Shown here one piece after another: positions 17,143 through 26,815 of a stretch of DNA of 64,000 nt. The number at the start of each line of letters is the position of its first letter. Position 1 is the first letter of the stretch. The position numbers were made by a program, and so were the translations under genes. The DNA comes from JAFDWI01 sp963764215 (GTDB taxonomy: Bacteria; Actinomycetota; Acidimicrobiia; Acidimicrobiales; Iamiaceae): assembly GCA_963764215.1 (NCBI GenBank), contig CAVXRS010000010.1, forward strand, positions 110,915 through 174,914. The letters run 5' to 3'. The notes beneath the pieces are model-generated. The model was given only the letters and a program-made list of their open reading frames with translations. It did no database searches and had not been told where the DNA came from.

Positions 17143-18978
17143 GTGACCGTGCCACCACCCGAGCCGACTGATGCGAAAACCGCCGTCGACGACCGGCATG
17201 CCGCACGCCTGCGAAGCCACTTCGGCGGGGAGTGGGTCCGCGACGCCGGTCGCGAGAACCTCTTCTCCTCGGGGACGGCGGTTCCCTACGACAACGACCC
17301 GTTCGCCGCGCGAGACCTGCCGCGGATCATCGGTTCCGCCACGGATCTGTCCTCGACCTCGCCCGAACTCGAGGAACTCGCCGACGTCTGGCCCGCGTCC
17401 TACTACCTGAGTCCCCGACGGACCAGTGTCGTCCGTGGATTCGACTGGCCCACCGATCGACCGGTGCTCGAAGTCGGGGCCGGTTGCGGCACGATCACCC
17501 GCTACCTGGGGGAAACCTTCGACGAGGTCGTCGCCGTCGAAGGTCATCCGGATCGGGCGAAGGTCGCTTCCTTGCGGACCCGGGACCTGGGGAACGTCAC
17601 CGTCGCGACCTCGGACATCGACCGTCTCGAGGTGCGCCGGCCCTTCGGCGTGGTCTTCTGTATCGGCGTGCTCGAATACTCCCCGACGTTCACCGACGAC
17701 CCGGAGCCGGCGCACCGATTTCTGAGCCGCCTGCGCAACCTGGTCGCCGACGACGGCTGGCTCGTGCTGGCGATCGAGAACAAGTTCGGGCTCAAGTACC
17801 TCCGGGGCGTCCCCGAGGACCACACGGCACGACCTTTCGAGGGGATCCACGGGTATCCACGCGAGGACACCGCGAACACCTGGTCGCGAGCGCAGCTCGA
17901 CGGACTCTTCGCCGGGGCCGGCTTCGAGACCCGCCATTTCAGCTATCCGCTGCCCGACTACAAGTTCCCCGAGATCGTGCTCTCCGACGCCGCGGCACGC
18001 TCCCCACATGCGGCGGCGTTGTCGGCATTCACCGCCAAGCGGAAACCGGCCGGATCGACCCCGGATCCACTCACGAGCCACTCGTTCGACGAAGCTGCGG
18101 TCACGGCGCAGGCGGCGATGTCGGGCATTCTCCCCGACGTGGCGAACTCGTTCCTGGTGTTCGCCTCACCCGGGACGGATCGTCCCCGTGACCAGATCCA
18201 GAGCTGGGATGCGATCCGGTACACGTACAACCATCGCCGAGCCGAACTGCGTTCCATGTGGCAGGTCGATGCGATCGATTCCGAAAGTCCCCAGGTGCAC
18301 CGCCGCCTGGTCACGCCACGGAACGAACCACCGTCGTTTCCCGTCACGGGGCGAAGTCGACTCGTGTCGCGGGGAGTCCACCGCGAAGCGTGCCTGCCCC
18401 ACACGACCATCGCGACCGGCATCTGGGCGGCCGTCGACGTCTCGCGACGACCACTCGACACCCTGATCGACGAACTTCGACCCTGGATCGATCATCTCGG
18501 CGAGATCGAACACGACGGCGCGATCGACGGCGACCTGTTCGACGCCGTCCCGAGCAATCTGATCCGCACCGACGACGGCACCTGCGTCGTCATCGACCGC
18601 GAATACGTGCTCACCGAACCGATCAGCTCCGCCATCGTCGTCGTGCGTGGGCTCGTGGCGACGCTTCGGGACTGCCCGAAATCACGGGTGTACGCCGGAA
18701 TCACCGGGGAACGGACCTGGCCGCTCATCCGTTCGATCGCCGGCCGGCTCGGCGTGAAGCTCCAACTTGGCGACCTCGTCACCTCCTGCAGGTTCGAGGC
18801 CGACCTCCAGCGTGCCGTGACCGGAGTGGAGTCCTCGTGGTCGGCCTTGATGCGGGAACTCCTCACCGGGCGGGTGAGTGTCGAGATGCGGGTCATCTCG
18901 GTCCGCGACCTCCGCCGACTGGGACTGAAGAACCTCGCCATCGAGGTCGCCGGTCGGGTGCTGGGCCGGCTCCGCTAG
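17143..18978 (+). CDS. Large SAM-dependent methyltransferase
   Basis: A 611-residue protein. A class I methyltransferase domain lies at about residues 85-260, with SAM motif PVLEVGAGCGTITRYLGE, VAVEGHPDRA and FCIGVLEYSP. The following 350 residues have no clear domain, though VDVSRRPLDTLIDELRPW and the downstream D-rich stretch recall the accessory region found in rhamnan or O-antigen-modifying methyltransferases. The GTG start at 17143 has GAGAGGAA directly upstream and TACAGT at about 17115 as -10. The neighbouring glycosyltransferase suggests the substrate is a surface glycan. Function beyond methyl transfer is inferred. Confidence 0.8.
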   Translation: MTVPPPEPTDAKTAVDDRHAARLRSHFGGEWVRDAGRENLFSSGTAVPYDNDPFAARDLPRIIGSATDLSSTSPELEELADVWPASYYLSPRRTSVVRGFDWPTDRPVLEVGAGCGTITRYLGETFDEVVAVEGHPDRAKVASLRTRDLGNVTVATSDIDRLEVRRPFGVVFCIGVLEYSPTFTDDPEPAHRFLSRLRNLVADDGWLVLAIENKFGLKYLRGVPEDHTARPFEGIHGYPREDTANTWSRAQLDGLFAGAGFETRHFSYPLPDYKFPEIVLSDAAARSPHAAALSAFTAKRKPAGSTPDPLTSHSFDEAAVTAQAAMSGILPDVANSFLVFASPGTDRPRDQIQSWDAIRYTYNHRRAELRSMWQVDAIDSESPQVHRRLVTPRNEPPSFPVTGRSRLVSRGVHREACLPHTTIATGIWAAVDVSRRPLDTLIDELRPWIDHLGEIEHDGAIDGDLFDAVPSNLIRTDDGTCVVIDREYVLTEPISSAIVVVRGLVATLRDCPKSRVYAGITGERTWPLIRSIAGRLGVKLQLGDLVTSCRFEADLQRAVTGVESSWSALMRELLTGRVSVEMRVISVRDLRRLGLKNLAIEVAGRVLGRLR

Positions 18979-19007
18979 GGCTCGGACCGGAATCGTCCGG
19001 CGGAGCC
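18979..19007. terminator. Hairpin between convergent genes
   Basis: GGCTC-GGAC stem paired with GTCC and GAGCC, starting right after the methyltransferase stop and ending 15 bases before the stop of the convergent lipoprotein gene. Probably a bidirectional terminator. Confidence 0.45.
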
Positions 19008-19022
19008 GTCGCAGCCGGCGAG

Positions 19023-20204
19023 CTACCAGTCCACGGTGACGGTGACCGGGGTGCCCAAACCCCGCACGGCCGCCGTGCTCAGACCCTTCGGTTCGGCGTC
19101 GAGGCCGAGGGCGGCGCGGAGGAACGCGACGCTCAATTGGTCGATGGCGGGGAAGGCCTTGTCCACCGGCGGGTAGCCCGTCCCGCATCCATCCGATCCG
19201 AGCTTGAGCAGCGACGCCGGAATCGGGAGCTTCAGGCTCTTCGCGATGTTCACGATCCCACCTTTGGAGCCCCCGATGAGACAGATGTCGGAGAAGACCA
19301 GGTGGCCGGCACCGGCGATCTTCACCAGCACCTTGGGACGGTTCATCTTCGCGTACACCTGCTCCGTCGCGGCGGGGGGAATGATGCCGTCGTGGGTACC
19401 GAGCATGACCATGCCGGGCACCTCCGGTGGGGCGGGGATCTGCGCGCTCGCACCGCCCTTGTCGCCAAAACCCACCGAGTAGGAGATGAAAGCCTTGAAA
19501 CGCGGATCGGCGGCAGCGGTCTCATACGCGGCGCTCGCGCCGGCGGAGTGCCCGGCGACGGCCACCTTCGAAGGATCGGCCAGGCCGTGGAGTGGCGACG
19601 CGGCGTCGTTGGAATCGTGCTCGATCAGATCCAGCGTCGCCCGGAGCACCTCCGGATCACTCGACTTCGCCACGCCCTTCGCCGCGGTACCGAGGAGGCC
19701 GTCGAGGGACCGCTCGACGTGATCGGGGGCGGCGACCAGGAACCCCCAGGACGCCAGGTGCGTCGTCAGCGTGACCGACTGTTCGGGAAATCCGGCGTAG
19801 CCGTGGCTGAAGACCACCACCGGCCATCCACCCTTGTTCGCCCTGGCCGGCGCGTCGACGTAGGCGTCGACGGGGTACTTGACGCGATCGGCCGCCGGAA
19901 TCTTCGCTTGGAGCTCGGGGCTCAACAGGCTGACGATGTCCACCGAGGCCTTGTCGTACCCGGCGGTGTCGGCTTTGGCCACCGGATACCACACCACCAC
20001 ACGCCGCCCGTCGGCGAGATGCAACGTCCGGGTGCCGACCGCGAAGGGTCCTTGCTCGGCATACGGCGCCCGATCCGAGGCGGGCTTCGTCGTCGAGGTC
20101 GAGTCCTGGGTGCGCGCCGTCGAAGATGAGCTCGAACAGCCGGCCGCGCCCAGCAGGAACAGCGTCGCGGCGATCGCCGCAAAGAGCTTGGTCACCCGAT
20201 GCAT
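19023..20204 (-). CDS. Alpha/beta-hydrolase lipoprotein
   Basis: A 393-residue exported lipoprotein. The signal peptide MHRVTKLFAAIAATLFLLGAAGC ends in a lipobox (LGAAGC), followed by a Ser/Thr-rich linker to about residue 45. The catalytic domain is an alpha/beta hydrolase of the platelet-activating-factor acetylhydrolase/chlorophyllase type: oxyanion-hole WPVVVFSHGYAGF, nucleophile elbow VAVAGHSAGASAA, a likely aspartate in LGTHDGIIPP and histidine in GAGHLVFSD. The ATG at 20204 is chosen because it starts the signal peptide; an upstream ATG at 20243 adds 13 residues that fit no export signal. Substrate unknown, probably an ester outside the membrane. Confidence 0.88.
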   Translation of the reverse strand: MHRVTKLFAAIAATLFLLGAAGCSSSSSTARTQDSTSTTKPASDRAPYAEQGPFAVGTRTLHLADGRRVVVWYPVAKADTAGYDKASVDIVSLLSPELQAKIPAADRVKYPVDAYVDAPARANKGGWPVVVFSHGYAGFPEQSVTLTTHLASWGFLVAAPDHVERSLDGLLGTAAKGVAKSSDPEVLRATLDLIEHDSNDAASPLHGLADPSKVAVAGHSAGASAAYETAAADPRFKAFISYSVGFGDKGGASAQIPAPPEVPGMVMLGTHDGIIPPAATEQVYAKMNRPKVLVKIAGAGHLVFSDICLIGGSKGGIVNIAKSLKLPIPASLLKLGSDGCGTGYPPVDKAFPAIDQLSVAFLRAALGLDAEPKGLSTAAVRGLGTPVTVTVDW

Positions 20205-20273
20205 GTCGTACCCCGGTTCATCGCTTCGACGGACGAGGAGCATTCTGGCAGGTGGACGACAGCGCCCGTCGGC

Positions 20274-20960
20274 TTACTCGCTGATCCGACCGTCTTCGAT
20301 GTGAACGGTGCGATCCGCGTAGTGGGTGATGCGGTCGTCGTGGGTCACCATCACCGCGGCGATGCCCCGCCGCTTCATCTCGTCCCTGATCAGGTGGACG
20401 ACCTGATCGCCGAGCTTCGAATCGAGCGACGAGGTGGGCTCGTCGAAGAGGACGAGGCTGGGATCGTTCATGAGGGCCCGACCGATCGCGACCCGCTGAC
20501 GCTGTCCGCCCGAGAGCTGGGAGGGCAGGTTTGCCGCCCGGTCGGCCAGGCCGAGCTCCTCGAGTAGCTGATCGGCTCGCTTTGCGGCTTTGGCGCGGTC
20601 GCTCCGGCGACCCGCGAGCTCGTCGACCACCAGGAGATTCTCACGGGCGGTGAGGAACGGCACGAGGTTCACGGACTGGAACACGAACCCGACCGTCGTT
20701 CGCCGGAAGTCGGTCAACTCACGCGACGACGCTTCGGAGATGTCCTGGCCGGCCACCAGGACCCGTCCGCCGGTCGGGGTGAGCAGGCCCCCCGCGATCG
20801 AACAGAGTGTCGTCTTGCCCGAGCCCGATGGACCCACGAGCGCGACGATCTCGTCCGCGCCGACCGTGAAATCGGTGTGGTCGAGGGCCACGACCTGATC
20901 GTCGCCGACCTCGTAAACCTTGGTCACACCTTCCATCGTCAACACCGCCGATGCGGTCAT
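20274..20960 (-). CDS. ABC transporter ATP-binding protein (LolD/MacB type)
   Basis: A 228-residue ATPase: Walker A VGPSGSGKTTLCS, Q-loop FVFQSVNLVPFLTA, signature LSGGQRQRVAIGRAL, Walker B LVLFDEPTSSLD and switch histidine in VMVTHDD. The FQ...LVPFLTA sequence and size place it in the LolD/MacB/FtsE exporter group. It follows the two FtsX-type permease genes by 22 bases with a GGAGAA ribosome site. The three together make a complete mechanotransmission-type ABC system; no periplasmic partner gene is next to it, but the alpha/beta-hydrolase lipoprotein comes directly after. Confidence 0.93.
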   Translation of the reverse strand: MTASAVLTMEGVTKVYEVGDDQVVALDHTDFTVGADEIVALVGPSGSGKTTLCSIAGGLLTPTGGRVLVAGQDISEASSRELTDFRRTTVGFVFQSVNLVPFLTARENLLVVDELAGRRSDRAKAAKRADQLLEELGLADRAANLPSQLSGGQRQRVAIGRALMNDPSLVLFDEPTSSLDSKLGDQVVHLIRDEMKRRGIAAVMVTHDDRITHYADRTVHIEDGRISE

Positions 20961-20982
20961 CGAATTCTCCGTTCGTTCTGGT

Positions 20983-22101
20983 TCACGAGCCTGCTCCGAT
21001 CGCGGATGCCGGATCGATGCGCAGCACCCGCCGCAGCGAGAAGGCGCTCCCCACCACCGCGGCCACCAACAGCCCCAGGACGCTGGAGACGAGCCGGGAC
21101 GGAATCACCTCGAAGGGGATTCCCCCGGCCGGCACGAGAGCGTTCACGATGAGCGCCGCCACCACCCCGATCAACGCCGCGACCAGGGTGACGATCACCG
21201 CCTGGAGCACGACGCCGGCAACCAGCGTCGCGTTCGACGCACCGATTGCCTTGAGGATCCCGTACAGCGCGACTCGCTCGACGGTGACCAGGGCGAAGAA
21301 CAGGGCGATCACGATCACCGCGATGACGATCGTCACCCCGATGATCTGTGAGAACGTCGCCTTCTGCTGAGACACCCCCGGCAGGGCGTCGATGGCCGCT
21401 TGGCGGGTGAGGGTCTCGGTCGCCCCGCCGGTCGCCCGATCGATGGCGCCGGCGACGCTGTTGGCGTCCGCGCCGGCAGCGGTCTGCACGACCAGGGCCT
21501 GCACCGTGCCGCCGGTGCCCACACCGGGCCGATTCGCGGCTCCCACGCGACGCCACGTGGCAAGCGATCCCCAGAGGCTGTCCTGGCCCACATAGCGCGT
21601 GTCGGACACGAAACCGACCACCTTCACCTTGGACCGGCGTGGGCCGAGCAGCAGGATGTCACCTTTGGACACCCCGCGGGATTGCAACGAGGTGTCGGCG
21701 ATCACCGTGCCCTGCGCCGGGGGTTGGGCGGGCAGCCCCCGCGGCGCGAGCTGGTAGCCGAAGAGCACGGTGGCAACCAGGTCACGGCTCTCGGGGGCGG
21801 TCCCGGGTCGGGCACCCAGCTGGACACTGCCGAGTCCACCGACGGTCTTCACCCCCTCGGTGGCAGCCACCTCGGCGCGCACCTGCGGCGTGATACGACT
21901 GCGCACGAGGGCCTTGCGCGCGCTGGCCGAATACACGATCAGATCGCCCTGCTGGGCACGGAAGGCGCCGGTGGACGACGCCACGATCCCGTCCAACAGG
22001 CCGCCGAGGAAGAGCAGCAACAACGCGATCACCGTGAGAATCACGGTGGCGACGACGAAGTTGCCCTTGCGCCGAACGAGCTCGCGCAACGCCAGCCTCA
22101 T
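20983..22101 (-). CDS. FtsX-family ABC permease 2
   Basis: A 372-residue permease with one N-terminal membrane helix (FVVATVILTVIALLLLFLGG), a ~200-residue extracytoplasmic domain, and three C-terminal helices ending LGLLVAAVVGSAFSLRRVLR. This is the MacB/FtsX topology. Its ATG overlaps the stop of the preceding permease gene (ATGA). The closing motif RRVLRIDPASAIG is shared with its partner, so the two arose by duplication and probably form a heterodimer powered by the ATPase downstream. Confidence 0.9.
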   Translation of the reverse strand: MRLALRELVRRKGNFVVATVILTVIALLLLFLGGLLDGIVASSTGAFRAQQGDLIVYSASARKALVRSRITPQVRAEVAATEGVKTVGGLGSVQLGARPGTAPESRDLVATVLFGYQLAPRGLPAQPPAQGTVIADTSLQSRGVSKGDILLLGPRRSKVKVVGFVSDTRYVGQDSLWGSLATWRRVGAANRPGVGTGGTVQALVVQTAAGADANSVAGAIDRATGGATETLTRQAAIDALPGVSQQKATFSQIIGVTIVIAVIVIALFFALVTVERVALYGILKAIGASNATLVAGVVLQAVIVTLVAALIGVVAALIVNALVPAGGIPFEVIPSRLVSSVLGLLVAAVVGSAFSLRRVLRIDPASAIGAGS

Positions 22102-23219
22102 CGCACGCCCCTTCCCACGGTCGCCTCCAAGGGGTCGATGCGCAACACCCGCCGCAACGACACCGCCGCACTGGCCAGGCCGAGCACGATCAGCACGGCC
22201 GTCCAACCGAGCACGGCTCCCACGTCGAACTGCAGGGCCAGACCGCCGACCTCCCCCTGGGAGAGCGGGGTGTACAGCGCGATGCCGATGAGCAGACCGA
22301 GCACCAGAACGAGGCCGACCTGGACGAGCAGTGATCTGACCAGCACTCCGGTGCGGGCTCCCACCGCGCGCAACAGGGTGAGTGAATCGGCCTTCTGGAG
22401 GGTGATGATCAGAAAGAACAGTCCGGTCACCAGCGGGACGACCACGGCGTACAGGACGAAGATCACCTGGAAGGACTGGCGCACCTGGGCCGCACCGGGA
22501 AAGTCGTCGGCGGCCTGGTTCTTTGTCAGCGCGTCGGCATCCGTCGACGTCCGGTTGACCGCCGTGGCCAGCTCATTTGCCGAGGTGCCTCGAACCGGCG
22601 CAAGCGCGATCGCGTTGGGCAACACCGTCGTGGTTCCAGGATTCGTGGCCTGAACCGCCTTGTCGTAGGTGCCCAGGTCCGTGAACAGGGTTGGCGTGAC
22701 GCCGAGCTGGATGGACCTGGCCACGCCGACCACCCGAATGGTCACCGGATCCTGCCCGGCCACGGGCACGACGCGCACCCGATCGCCGACCGAGAAGTCG
22801 TTGCTCGAGCCCACGGCCTCGCCGGCCGAACGAGGCTGACGCCCCTGGGTGAGGGTCGTGGGGTGCACGAGGTTCGCATTGTCGGTCCCCACCAATGAGG
22901 CGTCGGACTCGCCGCTCCCGTTCACCCGCACCGTGAAGGTGCGTTCACCGACCTGGCCGACCTCGCCGATGCCGTCGGCGCTGCGGATCCGGGCCTGCAG
23001 GTTCGGGGTGATGATGCTGCCCTGCAGGGCGCGTTGTGCGTCGACGTCGTAGACGAGCACCGGTGCCGATTGGTTGCGGATACCTCCCACGAACGCGGTC
23101 AGAAGACCATTCTGGAGGGCCTGCTGGAACAGGATCAGGAAGACCAGCAGCCCGATGGCGACGACGAGCAGGCCGAAACGCACCAGGGCATGTCGCATCT
23201 CGCGCAGGGCCAGGAACAT
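22098..23219 (-). CDS. FtsX-family ABC permease 1
   Basis: A 373-residue FtsX/MacB-type permease and first gene of the exporter operon. The N-terminal helix is LVRFGLLVVAIGLLVFLILF; the exported domain holds an NxSAPVLVYDVDAQRAL-type start and the three C-terminal helices end SLRRVLRIDPLEATVG. Upstream, a TACGCT-like element on the minus strand (about 23257-23252) may be the -10. Substrate unknown; LolCDE-like lipoprotein or lipid traffic, or peptide export, would fit. Confidence 0.9.
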   Translation of the reverse strand: MFLALREMRHALVRFGLLVVAIGLLVFLILFQQALQNGLLTAFVGGIRNQSAPVLVYDVDAQRALQGSIITPNLQARIRSADGIGEVGQVGERTFTVRVNGSGESDASLVGTDNANLVHPTTLTQGRQPRSAGEAVGSSNDFSVGDRVRVVPVAGQDPVTIRVVGVARSIQLGVTPTLFTDLGTYDKAVQATNPGTTTVLPNAIALAPVRGTSANELATAVNRTSTDADALTKNQAADDFPGAAQVRQSFQVIFVLYAVVVPLVTGLFFLIITLQKADSLTLLRAVGARTGVLVRSLLVQVGLVLVLGLLIGIALYTPLSQGEVGGLALQFDVGAVLGWTAVLIVLGLASAAVSLRRVLRIDPLEATVGRGVR

Positions 23220-23320
23220 GATCAGTGCTCGCGGCCGAGGAGGGGCACGCTGTCAGCGTAGTGGCGCCGGAGGCCACCGGTCACCATTTAGCCCTAATCG
23301 AATTCCGGCGTCGCGCCTGC

Positions 23321-24586
23321 TCAGGTTGCCGCCCCGGCGGGCTGCGGGGTGAACCGGACCGGCAGGCGCTTCACCCCACCGACCAGGGGAATACCCATGG
23401 CATCCAACAGCTCGGTCTCCCCTGCCACCTCGATGTCCTCCAGGCGGGTGAGCAACTGGCGGAATGCGACAGACAGTTCACGTCGTGCCAGATGCGCACC
23501 AAGACAGAAGTGCGGGCCCGGGCCTCCGAAACCGAGGTGCGGATTCGGGTCCCGGCGCACATCGAAGGTCTCCGGATCGTCGAACACGCGCGGGTCCCGG
23601 CTGGCCGCGCCGTAGAACAGCACGGTCTTGTCCCCCGGCTCGAAGTCGTGACCCGAGAGGGTGACGGGCTCGGTGACGGTCCGACGCATGAACACCACCG
23701 GCGCGGCGCAACGCACGACTTCCTCGACGGCCGACGGTGTGCAACCTTCGAGGTCGTCCTGCCAGATCTGTCGCTGTTCAGGGTTTCGGCCGAGCAGGTG
23801 CATGCCGTAGCTGATCGCGGTGCGGGTCGTGTCGTTGCCCGCGACCGCGAGCAGGATGAAGAACGGGCCCAGGTCACCCGGTTCGAGGATGTCCTCGCCG
23901 CCTGCGCTGTGGACCAGGGCGGTCGTGAGGTCATCGGCGGGCTCGCGGCGGCGCTTCTCCGCGAGCTCTCGCATCAACTCGGTGAGGGTCATGCCGGCCT
24001 CGAACAGAGCCGTGATCACGTCCCGGCCCCCGAGGACCTCGGGGTCACCCGCTCCCAGGATCACATTCGTCGCGTCCCTCACCGTGGTGTACTCGCTGCG
24101 CGGAATGCCCATCATGTCGCAGATGACGAGGAGGGGAAAGGGCACCGACAGGGCTTCGACGAGATCGACCTCGCCCTTTTCGCAGAAGCCGTCGATCACT
24201 TCCGAACAGATCCGCTCCACCGAATCCAGCACGCCCGCGAGTCGCCGGGGCGTGAAGTTCCTGGCCACGATTCCCCGCAACCGGGCGTGGCGCGGGTCGT
24301 CCATGACGATGAACGAACCGAAGAACTCCATGGCCTCGGTCGGCATGTCCTGGATCGAGACCGAACCCTGTCCCGAACAGAACGTCTTGGGAGCACGGCT
24401 GATCTCGATGATGTCGGCGTGGCGGGTGACCGCGTGAAACGGTTCGGTCGTCCCTTCCAGATCCATGGGAACCTCGAAGCAGGCGAACGGCTCCTGCTCG
24501 CGCAACACCGCGAATGCGGCCATGCGGTCTTCCAGCGATTGCCTCCAGAAGGACGGCTCGCTGATGTCGGGAAGGGTGGTGGTCAC
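23321..24586 (-). CDS. Cytochrome P450
   Basis: A 421-residue bacterial class I P450 (soluble monooxygenase taking electrons from ferredoxin). I-helix oxygen motif LAVAGNDTTRTAISYG, K-helix ExxR in AVEEVVRCAAPV, and the heme loop FGGPGPHFCLGAHLAR with the axial cysteine. The FGGPGPHFCLGAHLAR loop and the N-terminal ITHF-less layout resemble the CYP125/CYP142-like steroid or fatty-acid hydroxylases. The GTG start at 24586 is preceded by GGAG nine bases upstream; the open frame continues upstream only as noise over the PIG-L gene. It trails that gene by 46 bases. Confidence 0.92.
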   Translation of the reverse strand: MTTTLPDISEPSFWRQSLEDRMAAFAVLREQEPFACFEVPMDLEGTTEPFHAVTRHADIIEISRAPKTFCSGQGSVSIQDMPTEAMEFFGSFIVMDDPRHARLRGIVARNFTPRRLAGVLDSVERICSEVIDGFCEKGEVDLVEALSVPFPLLVICDMMGIPRSEYTTVRDATNVILGAGDPEVLGGRDVITALFEAGMTLTELMRELAEKRRREPADDLTTALVHSAGGEDILEPGDLGPFFILLAVAGNDTTRTAISYGMHLLGRNPEQRQIWQDDLEGCTPSAVEEVVRCAAPVVFMRRTVTEPVTLSGHDFEPGDKTVLFYGAASRDPRVFDDPETFDVRRDPNPHLGFGGPGPHFCLGAHLARRELSVAFRQLLTRLEDIEVAGETELLDAMGIPLVGGVKRLPVRFTPQPAGAAT

Positions 24587-24632
24587 CGGGAGGCTCCAAT
24601 CGGCGCGGCTCGATGTTCGGACCCTAGCCCCC

Positions 24633-25403
24633 TCACGAATCCATGAGGACCTCCCACCCCGCAGGTGGCGGGGTGATTCTCCAGTACTGCTCGGGGGTCG
24701 GTGCATCCAGGCGCCTGGAGAGCTTCCAGTCCGCTTCGAGGGCGCGCAGCTGCGAGGGGTAGTGCTCCAGGGCCGCACGTTTGGCGACCAGATCGGCATC
24801 GATGGGCATCGCCACCGGTGTGGGCCAGAGCCCCGCATGGAACAACTTCGCGATCCGCCACGCCAGGATTCCGGGGATTTGGTGGTAGGCGACGTCCTGG
24901 TAGGCGATCCAGCCGGAGACGTCCGCGGGCCCCTCCATCCGCCTCCGCAACGCCAGGGCCGCCTCGTGGACGGTGACGTGCTCGGGGTTCGCCAGGCCCA
25001 GAGGGGCGAGCACGAGTGTCGGCGCAAGGTCGTCGATCACCGGTTCCAACGCATCGGCCACGGCGCCCGGTGTTGCCACGGGCTCATCCGGCTGCAGATC
25101 GGCTTCGGGAAATCCCGTCAGATGGACGGGTTCGGCACCGAGCGCGCCCAACGCAGCACGGTCTTCTCCTCGTCGCAGTGCGGCACTGTCGTCCTCTGCA
25201 CCGAAGCCCGACAGGCGGGACCACGCGTTCGGAGGGTCCGGGTACACGGCCGGGGTCCCGCAGAAGACGGTGACGACGGTCGTTCCCGGGTGCCGGGCCA
25301 GAAATTGACCGCAACTCAGCACGGCGTCGTCGCAGTGCGGCGAAAGCACGACGACCCGGTCGAGTTCACCGTGGTCGACCCATCCCCAGTCGGCCATTCG
25401 CAT
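24633..25403 (-). CDS. PIG-L family deacetylase
   Basis: A 256-residue zinc-dependent N-acetylglucosamine-type deacetylase (the LmbE/PIG-L fold). The first metal motif is SPHCDDAVLSCG near residue 22, where the usual PHPDDE is changed to PHCDDA; the second motif is APLGLANPEHVTVHEA with the distal histidine. Homologues with PHxDDAxxS occur in glycan modification loci. The ATG at 25403 follows GGAGCGGGA; in-frame ATGs at 25436 and 25454 lack such a site. The change of the third acidic residue from Glu to Ala is common in this subgroup but may alter chemistry. Confidence 0.87.
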   Translation of the reverse strand: MRMADWGWVDHGELDRVVVLSPHCDDAVLSCGQFLARHPGTTVVTVFCGTPAVYPDPPNAWSRLSGFGAEDDSAALRRGEDRAALGALGAEPVHLTGFPEADLQPDEPVATPGAVADALEPVIDDLAPTLVLAPLGLANPEHVTVHEAALALRRRMEGPADVSGWIAYQDVAYHQIPGILAWRIAKLFHAGLWPTPVAMPIDADLVAKRAALEHYPSQLRALEADWKLSRRLDAPTPEQYWRITPPPAGWEVLMDS

Positions 25404-25558
25404 TCCCGCTCCAGACCGATCATGCCCCGCATCCATGGCCGGCAAGTGTGCCACGTCCTGCCGATCCGATGGCGGCGCCCGAGTCCCTGCCCGACGGCCG
25501 GCGACCCGTCTGCCCCGCTTCGGACCCGACCTGCTTGCAGGTAGTACCGTGCCACGGA

Positions 25559-26770
25559 ATGTCCTCGTCCGAGCGTCGTATCGGCACCGTGATCGCGCTC
25601 CTGGCCACGGCGGTCGTGAGCGGTGCGGCCGCCGCCCTGGTCACGGCGTGCTTCCTCTGGAGCGTCACCGAGAGCGTCAAGCTGCTCTGGTCCACTCTGC
25701 CCCGACACGTCGGTGTCGACCCGTACTCTTCGTGGTGGCTGTTCGCCGTCCCGGTCGTCGGTGGGGTGTTCGTCGGGCTCGGTCAACGTTTCCTGGGGGA
25801 CTATCCCTTGCCGATCGACGAAGCGCTGGCCATGTGGAGGGCGGGTGGCCAGATGGATGAAGCCGCCGCGCCCAAGACCTTCGTCAACTCGTTCTTCTCG
25901 CTCGCCTTCGGCGGGCCGGTGGGGTTCGAAGCCGCGCTGACGGGGATCATCGGCGGGATGGCCACGTGGATCAGCCGGAACACCCACGCAGTCGGCCGCT
26001 ACGTCCGCCAGGCCTGGGGAGCCGAGCGCATCGAGGCACTTCCCGAGGCGCTCGCTCACCTCCCCTATTGGCTCGCGGCCACCGCCGGACTGTTCGCCTT
26101 CCACTGGGTGCCCTTCGGCGGGATCGATCTCGGCTTCCGATTCACCAAGTCCAGCAATGTCGTCGGCATCACCTCGGGCCTCGCGGCGTTCGGGTTCGCA
26201 GCCGCGGTCGTCGTCCCCGCGGTGTGGATGGTCTCGGTCATCAGCCGGGCCGAGCGGGCTTCGCTGTCCAAACGATCGCCAGAGCTCGCGGCCGTGGCCG
26301 GGGCCCTCGTCTTCGCGCTGCTCGCCGTTCCCAACTCGCTGGTGCTGTTCTCGGGCCAGCAGGGAATCCAGCAGCTCCCCGGCACCGGCAACGGCACCTT
26401 GGCCTACGTCATGGTGGCCAAGTGGCTGGCACTTGTCGTGGCCCTGGTCGCAGGCTGGCGAGGCGGACCGATCTTTCCCACCTTCACCGCGGTGGCGGCG
26501 TGCGGCGTCCTGGTCGCGAGCCTCACCGGTGCCGACCCCCAGTTGCTGATGATCGCGGGTATCGCAGCGGTGAGCGTCGTGTTCACCAAGGGACGGGTGG
26601 TGCTCGCTTTCGTGCTCACCCTCTATCCCGTGCCGCTCGGCTTCGCCGCGCTGATCCTCGTCGGCTGCGTCGGGGCGGCGAGCGCGCTCGCCCTGGCACG
26701 GCCACTCGGCATACTGCCTGCGACTCCGGACGAAGCTTCCCCGTCGGCGGCGCCCTCTCCGTCGCAGTAG
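25559..26770 (+). CDS. ClC-family chloride channel/antiporter-like protein
   Basis: A 403-residue polytopic membrane protein with about ten hydrophobic segments. Two ClC-type filter segments are recognisable: FGGPVGFEAALTGIIGG (in place of GxEGP) and WRGGPIFPTFTAVAACG (in place of GGIFAPS). The canonical gating glutamate position is occupied by GFEAA, so a Glu is present. Ends in a short Pro/Ser tail. TACCGT lies eight bases before the ATG at 25559 and there is no ribosome site, suggesting a leaderless message. It may move chloride or another small anion; the ion is not deducible. Confidence 0.8.
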   Translation: MSSSERRIGTVIALLATAVVSGAAAALVTACFLWSVTESVKLLWSTLPRHVGVDPYSSWWLFAVPVVGGVFVGLGQRFLGDYPLPIDEALAMWRAGGQMDEAAAPKTFVNSFFSLAFGGPVGFEAALTGIIGGMATWISRNTHAVGRYVRQAWGAERIEALPEALAHLPYWLAATAGLFAFHWVPFGGIDLGFRFTKSSNVVGITSGLAAFGFAAAVVVPAVWMVSVISRAERASLSKRSPELAAVAGALVFALLAVPNSLVLFSGQQGIQQLPGTGNGTLAYVMVAKWLALVVALVAGWRGGPIFPTFTAVAACGVLVASLTGADPQLLMIAGIAAVSVVFTKGRVVLAFVLTLYPVPLGFAALILVGCVGAASALALARPLGILPATPDEASPSAAPSPSQ

Positions 26771-26808
26771 CGGCGTTGCGCGTCCGTCAGCACGGACGAA
26801 GCGCGCCG
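26771..26808. terminator. Hairpin between convergent genes
   Basis: CGGCG-TTGCGCG-TCCGT stem paired through ACGGA and GCGCGCCG, placed immediately after the ClC stop and ending eight bases before the stop of the SHOCT gene. Good shape for a bidirectional terminator. Confidence 0.5.
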
Positions 26809-26815
26809 ATACGGA